DNA of 33,850 nt from Hondaea fermentalgiana (Eukaryota > Sar > Bigyra > Thraustochytrida > Thraustochytriidae): positions 36,747 to 70,596 of the forward strand of contig NPFB01000058.1 in assembly GCA_014084085.1 (NCBI GenBank), in the 5' to 3' direction. A program made the translations under genes and the position numbers. Each line of letters starts with the position of its first letter. The first letter of the stretch is position 1. The notes under the pieces were generated by a model. It was given only the letters and a program-made list of their open reading frames with translations. It was not told the DNA's origin and made no database searches. This document shows, one piece after another, positions 28,460-33,850 of this stretch.

Positions 28460-29890
28460 GCTCGAGTTTCACAGCAGACGCAAGAACGGTCCGGCAAGCT
28501 CACGCGCCGGCCGAAGAAGCTTTTGTCTCGTGCTCGAGTCTACTACCTTCATGGCAGCGCTACTTTGGTGGTGGACAAGCCTAGATCGCCACCTGCTACA
28601 GTTTTCCTCAGAGAAACACCAAGCAAAGCTGTAGGCAGAATAGATGCATGCACGCTCACAGGCGCGGTCGCCATGTAGGACCCTGCTGGGGCCAACGAAT
28701 GGTGTTGCACGCGTGCGCGAACGCGCAATATTCTCTCGCGTCGCAAGTTGCGCCGCGATTGCCACCTGTTTCCACCGCGGCACGCGTCAGCTTCTGGATC
28801 AACGGACGGGGCGATCGACCCGAGTGACGACGGTCCAATCAACTTATCTGGACTAGAGGCGATCAGTGGCCGGCCTCGAAGAAAGTCAACGCCTCCAGTG
28901 TGCATGCAGGGAATCCCACACCTCAGCCTCAGAATCAACCGAAGTGTGGTGAGTCAGCCGGGCGGCAACTTATGCACGGAATGCCTGCGATTGATTGGCC
29001 TCATGAAGCAGTGGCTTGCGCCGCACATGCAGCTAGCTTTGTGGCGCTCGCCTAGCTTGCGCTTTCCCAACACCGCCCCCCTCCCTCCGCGGCGAGAGAA
29101 AGCATGGTATGCAGGGCAGCCAGACAGCTTGCTTGGCCAGTGAAAGCTGCGCTCGCTGCTATGCTGTGGCCGCCGTCGAGCTATAGCTTTCCCGTGGGGC
29201 CGGTCTGCCTGCCTGCATGCGCCTTGCATTTCGAGGATGATTTCTGGCATCCGCGCATAGGTGTCCGCGCATAGGCGTCCGCGCGCATAGGCGTTCGCGC
29301 ACGGCGAGGAGTGCGCACGTGGGATAGTCTGCCGCCGCGTGTCCCAGCAGCGACGAGGCGGCGAACGGCCGCGGACGGATGATCGGACGGACGGATGGAC
29401 GGTCGGGTGGATCGATGAGCGAACGGGAGCGTGGATGCCTCGTCTCACCTCACCCCACTTTTGAACTCCTTTCCTGAAGTCTTGACCTTCTGTTTAGTAA
29501 GGCAGTAGGCCAACTACTACTTTCCTTGTTCGTAATAAAATAAGATAAATAAGTTACTTGAAGCCCAAGAGACTCTGCCGCTGCTCTTGTAAAAATATAA
29601 AATGTTGACGGCCACTGCCAAACAGAGCCTAGTATTGACTGTGAAGCAAGGAAAGCCGTCGTGACGTTGCGGACGTGACGTCAGTGCCCTCCTCCCAGAC
29701 CCGTCCCCGTGACGCGACCTCGATGGCGAAGCCGATCGTTCCTCTCCCGCATACCGCCACGCCAGCTCTTTCCGCAACCTATCTCTCGCTCGATCGCCGA
29801 ATCGCTCGATCCATCGATCCATCGATCGCGCGCTCCATCAGTCGCGCGCGGCGCCAGCAACGCGGCCAACCTCCGCCCGAGTCCGTGCGG

Positions 29891-29978
29891 CTTCCGTTTT
29901 GCAAAAAGCGTAGCCCAGCGACTACCACTTTCCTCTTCCGTCTCGCAAAAAGCGTAGCCCAGCGGCTTCCTGTTCCTG
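29891..29978. repeat. 44-bp tandem repeat with conserved core
   Basis: Units at 29891-29934 and 29935-29978 share 28 of their first 30 bases, including an exact 20-base core, GCAAAAAGCGTAGCCCAGCG, at 29901-29920 and 29945-29964. The last 14 bases of each unit have diverged. A near-copy of the core lies at 7878-7897. Confidence 0.85.
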
Positions 29979-30985
29979 CCCTTCTTCCCACTTTCCGGGA
30001 GTTGGCCAGCGACGAGCACCGACTCACTGTCAGGAGGAAGGAAGAAACTCTGCTCAGCTGCATCGAGGCAAGCTGCAGCGCCTAGCTCGGCTTGAGTTGG
30101 CTTCGGTTGGCTTGAATTTGCTTGGGTTGTGTCGGCTAGAAGGTCGCGCTCGGCGTCGCCATTATCGACAGGCGTGAATGCGGGCAAATGTCTCACCGAC
30201 GGCTCCCTGCTTTGTCTCGCCCACAGCGTGCGCGAAGTATTAACGTGGCGGGGCCTGGCCCCCTCACAGGTCTCACCAGCCAGGGGCCGTCAATCCTCGG
30301 GCTGTGGTACAGGGGCTGCGGGTGCGCGCCTGCCCGCCGCTGCCGTTGCCGCTGCGGCTGCTACCGCTGCTTCTCTCGCTCCTGGCCGTCACTCCGTCAC
30401 GCCTGGCCGCCCGGATTGAGCATCTACTTCGAGGCGACCTGCAGAGAGCAAAGGGCTGTCGCGCCCACGTCTCGCGCGCGCAGGCTCGCCGGGCCAGGCG
30501 CCGCCGCGGGGCTCCCCAGCGCGCAGGACCTCGGCCAGGCCACGCGAGCCGTGAAGGGGACCCTCTGACCGCCCCAGGGCCTGTCTGTCACGGTTTCACT
30601 CGTTTCGAGGCGCAGGAGCGTGTCGGGGCGCGGCAGACTTGATCCCGTTCACTTCGAGAAAGGGCTGCGCGGCTCGGCCTGGCTGGTCGGCGCAAGCGAG
30701 ATCGCACGAGAGGCTTTGTAGGGGCGCGTGCTGTGATGGTCGTTGGGGGGAGTAAAGGAGGGGAGAGGAGAGGAATGGAGAGGAGCGGCGCGCGCGTCGT
30801 CACCGGGCAAACAAGCATCCATTCAACAGAAGTTACCACAGTCGAGCACAAGAGCGCACAGCAACGGAACGCTGGGCAAAGCAGAGAAAAGCCGCTCCAC
30901 CTGCTCTGCGGAAGCTGCTTGCTTCCCGCTTGCTTCTTTCGGCTTCGCGCAAGCTGCTGCCTGACACGCGCGCGGCCGAGAGTGG

Positions 30986-31054
30986 GAGCAAGCAAGCGCG
31001 CAAGCAAGCAAGCAAACACGCAAGCAAGCACGCAAACAAGCGCGCAAGCAAGCG
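30986..31054. repeat. CAAG/CAAA/CGCG short tandem array
   Basis: About 70 bp of AGCAAGCA-type units interrupted by CGCG and CACG. Confidence 0.85.
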
Positions 31055-31334
31055 GGAGCTCCCGGAGCTATCTCAGCCTATCGTTTTATTTCGACCGCTC
31101 GCGCCTTCTCCCCAATTCCTCAGCCCGCCAGCTGGCAGCTGCGAGACGTCCCTTCGAGAGGCGTTGCACCATCCTACAAACCAAATCTAAGGACAGGAAC
31201 CCATTGCTCCCATCCACCCACCTCCCTACCGCTGCCGGCCGCCGCTGGGCCCTCGCCGCCATCCTGCATCCGCATCCGCATCGGCATCCGCACACGCAAC
31301 GCAGCGGCACCGCTTCTCCTCCCACGCCTTCGCT

Positions 31335-31360
31335 CCATTCCATTCCATTCCATTCCATTC
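31335..31360. repeat. (CCATT)5 array
   Basis: Five perfect CCATT units in spacer DNA. Confidence 0.95.
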
Positions 31361-31755
31361 CCTTGCCTTCCGCTGCACTTCTTCTGCTGGCTGCTCCTTC
31401 GCCCCTCCATCCGCCTCGCCGCGGCTCCCCGCACCGCGGCCTCTCTCCTCCCCGCTTCCCACCGCGCGGCCAGCCAGCCGCGGCAGTCCCCCATCGCGCG
31501 CCGCCGCTGCGAGCCAGCCAGCCACGCGGGCGGCACGGCACGGCTCGCCCCGCCAAGCAAGAGCGACAGCACAGCCGCAGCCACGGCGATAGCGGCGCGA
31601 GGCAGGCCGAAGCGGAGCGGGGCGAGGGCGACGCGAGCGGCGTCGTGGAGGCACGCTCGGCGGAGAGAGAGAAGAAGCCTTGGACCGAAACCTGCAAGCA
31701 AATAATACAACCAAAACCTTCAAACAAACCCTTCGAAAACGGAAGCCACTCCGCC

Positions 31756-31795
31756 TGGCTTGCTTGGCCTTGCTTTAGCAAGCCTAGCCAAGCCA
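31756..31795. repeat. Imperfect inverted repeat
   Basis: Two 19-base arms (31756-31774 and 31777-31795), pairing at 15 of 19 positions around a 2-base centre, made of TGGCTTGC / GCCAAGCCA words. It could form a hairpin but may simply reflect the surrounding AAGCC repeats. Confidence 0.5.
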
Positions 31796-31880
31796 AGCCA
31801 AGCCAACTCGGAGAACGAGGTAAGTGAATTGAATGATTGCGGGGTTTGTACGCCCCCGCCCGAGCGTCTTCCGAGGTGCT

Positions 31881-31940
31881 GCGTCGCCTCGCGCCGCCTC
31901 GCGCCGCCTTGCGCCGCCTTGCGCCGCCTCGCGCCGCCTT
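31881..31940. repeat. Six 10-bp tandem repeats
   Basis: Six consecutive decamers of the form GCGCCGCCTC or GCGCCGCCTT (the first is GCGTCGCCTC), with a partial seventh. The only varying position in the other units is the last base. Confidence 0.95.
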
Positions 31941-32460
31941 GCGTGACCGCGCCTCGTGGCGCTCCAGGCTCGCGCGGACTTCCATGGAAGCCGCGCCGCC
32001 GGTGTACAGTAGAGTCATCATGCCACGCCCCGGGCCTCGCTCGGGCGGGCGGGCGTGCATGGATGGGCCTGATGCTCGAGTTCGGCCGCGCGGTGGGGCG
32101 AGATAAGACGAGATTGGACGAGACAAATGGCAGCGACGGGCGGGAAGGTTGGACGCGCAATGTACATGCAAGCAAGTGCTCCTCGCAGTCGAAGCGACAA
32201 GCAAGCCTGACAACACCAAAAAGACTCACGTGCACCCGCTCTCAACGCAGCAGTTTTCTATCGCCCGGAAGGCGTACCGCCCTGCTCCGATCGATCGCTC
32301 GCGACCGGACGGGTGGGCGGCGCGTAGGCTGGTCGATTGGTCGGTTGGTTGATTGGTTGGCTCCATCCGCGTCGCCGTGGTCAGCGCTGCGCGACCTGAA
32401 CCCCGACCAACGTAAAGTACACTACACTACTTGCAAACTAGCGGCGAGCACCAAGGCTAG

Positions 32461-32516
32461 GTAAGACAAGGCTAAGACAAGACAAGGCTAAGACAAGACA
32501 AGACAAGACAAGACAA
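32461..32516. repeat. AAGACAAG-type pentamer array
   Basis: ACAAG/GACAA pentamers interspersed with GGCTA units over about 55 bp; a short CT run follows at about 32588-32605. Confidence 0.9.
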
Positions 32517-33850
32517 CTTCGAAAGATCAAAAGCAAGATCATCAAGAGACAAAGACCTTCGCCCGTCTGTCGTCCAGCAAAGCAGTCCTCTCTCTCTCTC
32601 TCTCTGGCCATCCAAGCGATCGGCCTCGACTTGACGACCTTTGTCGCAGCAGCTGTCGAAATATCTTTTTTCGCGCGCGCTCTTCCTGCGCCGTGCGAAG
32701 TCTGCAAGCGCGTTGATCAGAACCGAGGCGCACAACGCAGGTAGAAGCCGCGCGGCGCAGGAAGCGCGCGGGCCTCCGTTCGCAAAGCTGTAGCAAGCTG
32801 CAGCAAGCTAGCTAGCTTTGGCCTTCTCGCTTTGCTTCCTGCTGCTCCGCGCCTCGCAAGCGCGCATTTTTGCTTTCTCCAATCTTTCATTCTTTCTTTC
32901 CTGCGTCCCCACATCCGTCGCACTCGAATTGCGACGGGCGTCCTGGCGCGACGCAACGCGGCGGTGGAGCGTCCCGCGCTCGCGTGCTCGCTGGCCTGCG
33001 TGTCCGGGTGTCTGCCTGCACTTCATTTTCCCCCGCCTCCCGCGGCTGGCGCATTTTTTTTTCCCCCTCTCCATTTGGTTTCTTTTCGCCTTTGCCGCAG
33101 CAGCAGCTGCTTCCTCCCGCGCTTCCAACGCGCGCCCCGAACTTCCCAGCACCCCCGGCCCGGGCTCTTCGCTCGCGCCGCTCGCGCCGCCGCGCCCCGG
33201 CTCTTCCCGCGCCGCCGAGCGCGACCCGCGCGCCGCTGAGCGGTCGCTGCGCGCGCTCTCGTGCGCCTCGCGCCCCTCGCGAGCGCAGCGCATTCGCAGG
33301 CGTCCACGGGCCCGCGCAGGCGGAGTATCACTGACCGTGAGTCGTGACCAGGCGGCCAGGTTCGGAGCCGTTCCACCCCACACCGCGCCCCCAGTTAGCT
33401 TCGAGTCCCCCGCTGCCCCTCGCCCCTCCTCGCTCGGCCTCTGCTTGCTCGCTGGGTGACTTGGCTTTCTCGGCTTGAGCCGGCTGAGCTCGCTGAGCTC
33501 GCTGAGCCTGCAGACTCCGCGCGCAGACCGCGCCCGGCTCCCGCACGCGCGAACGTGAACGCCTTCAGCTGCGCGGCAGAAGCAGACGCGGACGCGAACG
33601 CAGACGCGGCCCGCCGGCTGCGCCTTGCCTTCATTCTCTCCTTCTTTTTGGGGGTCTTTCGCTGAAAGACCAAGGGGGCACGCGCCGACTGTGCGCGGTC
33701 GTGCGCGACCGGGGTCGTGGACGCGGCGCGCCTTCTCATCCGGCCGCGCTGCCGGCCTGAGTCGCCTGCGACGCGCCCGCGCCGTCAACCCAGACTTCTG
33801 ATCTTCCTCCGCGGCTCCGCGTCGCGCCCTCCCTCCCTCCCTCGCCGCCC

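Larger units (their letters stand above)
27746..33850. other. Repeat-rich spacer without a convincing gene
   Basis: About 6.1 kb to the window end. 27746-28400 is less GC-rich and holds the ORF419 3' end; no gene could be supported. From about 28440 the DNA is GC-rich with many tandem arrays. Frames of 326-377 codons (30733-31827 plus, 31086-32219 minus, 32808-33788 minus) are open mainly because stop codons are rare in such composition: they overlap antisense, show no domain and are dominated by Arg, Ala, Ser and Pro. A gene beginning beyond the right edge could have its leader here. Confidence 0.55.

Noticed and set aside
30733..32219. 364-codon plus and 377-codon minus frames
   Set aside because: They overlap antisense across GC-rich repeat DNA, show no motif, and cross CAAG, CCATT and decamer arrays.
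32808..33788. 326-codon minus-strand frame near the window end
   Set aside because: Arg/Ala/Ser-dominated translation in extremely GC-rich DNA, with several plus-strand frames also open. No family resemblance.

Overview
This is nuclear DNA from a eukaryotic microbe. It has long, apparently intronless reading frames with purine at -3 of the ATG, no bacterial-style ribosome binding sites or operons, and large GC-rich spacers full of 4-, 5- and 10-bp tandem repeats. A run of exactly 100 N at 14162-14261 marks a scaffold gap. The protein architectures (a TIR-like domain joined to TPR-like repeats, very long intron-free ORFs) resemble what is known from marine stramenopiles. My best guess is a labyrinthulomycete (thraustochytrid), but this is inference and no marker gene is present.

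Layout. 1-4369: spacer with simple repeats and no convincing gene. 4370-5236 (+): ORF288, an unrecognised protein with a basic nuclear-type signal and a beta-rich region. 5480-7015 (-): ORF511, convergent with ORF288. 7016-15125: about 8 kb of low-complexity spacer including the gap. 15126-19784 (+): ORF1552. 20799-25142 (+): ORF1447. 26486-27745 (+): ORF419. 27746-33850: about 6 kb of repeat-rich spacer with no convincing gene.

The main result is that ORF511, ORF1552, ORF1447 and ORF419 form one diverged gene family. Each has an acidic/aromatic N-terminal tail, a helical segment of about 90-100 residues (called the N-module here), a second segment of about 120-140 residues with a conserved tryptophan and a closing 'W/F-x-A-A/G-hydrophobic' helix (the W-module), and then a basic nuclear-localisation-like cluster. 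I do not recognise either module. ORF511 and ORF419 end there (short form). ORF1552 and ORF1447 continue (long form) with a hydrophobic or membrane segment, another helical region, a TIR-like domain, TPR-like repeats, and a C-terminal domain whose core looks like a response-regulator receiver (REC) domain that is partly or wholly degenerate.

A working hypothesis, not shown by sequence alone, is that this is a clustered family of regulators. The long forms would be membrane-anchored or sensor-coupled versions of the short, soluble, possibly nuclear proteins. ORF1552 keeps the key TIR-like residues and a candidate phospho-acceptor Asp. ORF1447 has lost several of these and may be a pseudo-sensor partner. 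ORF288 is unrelated to the family but also carries a nuclear-type basic signal.
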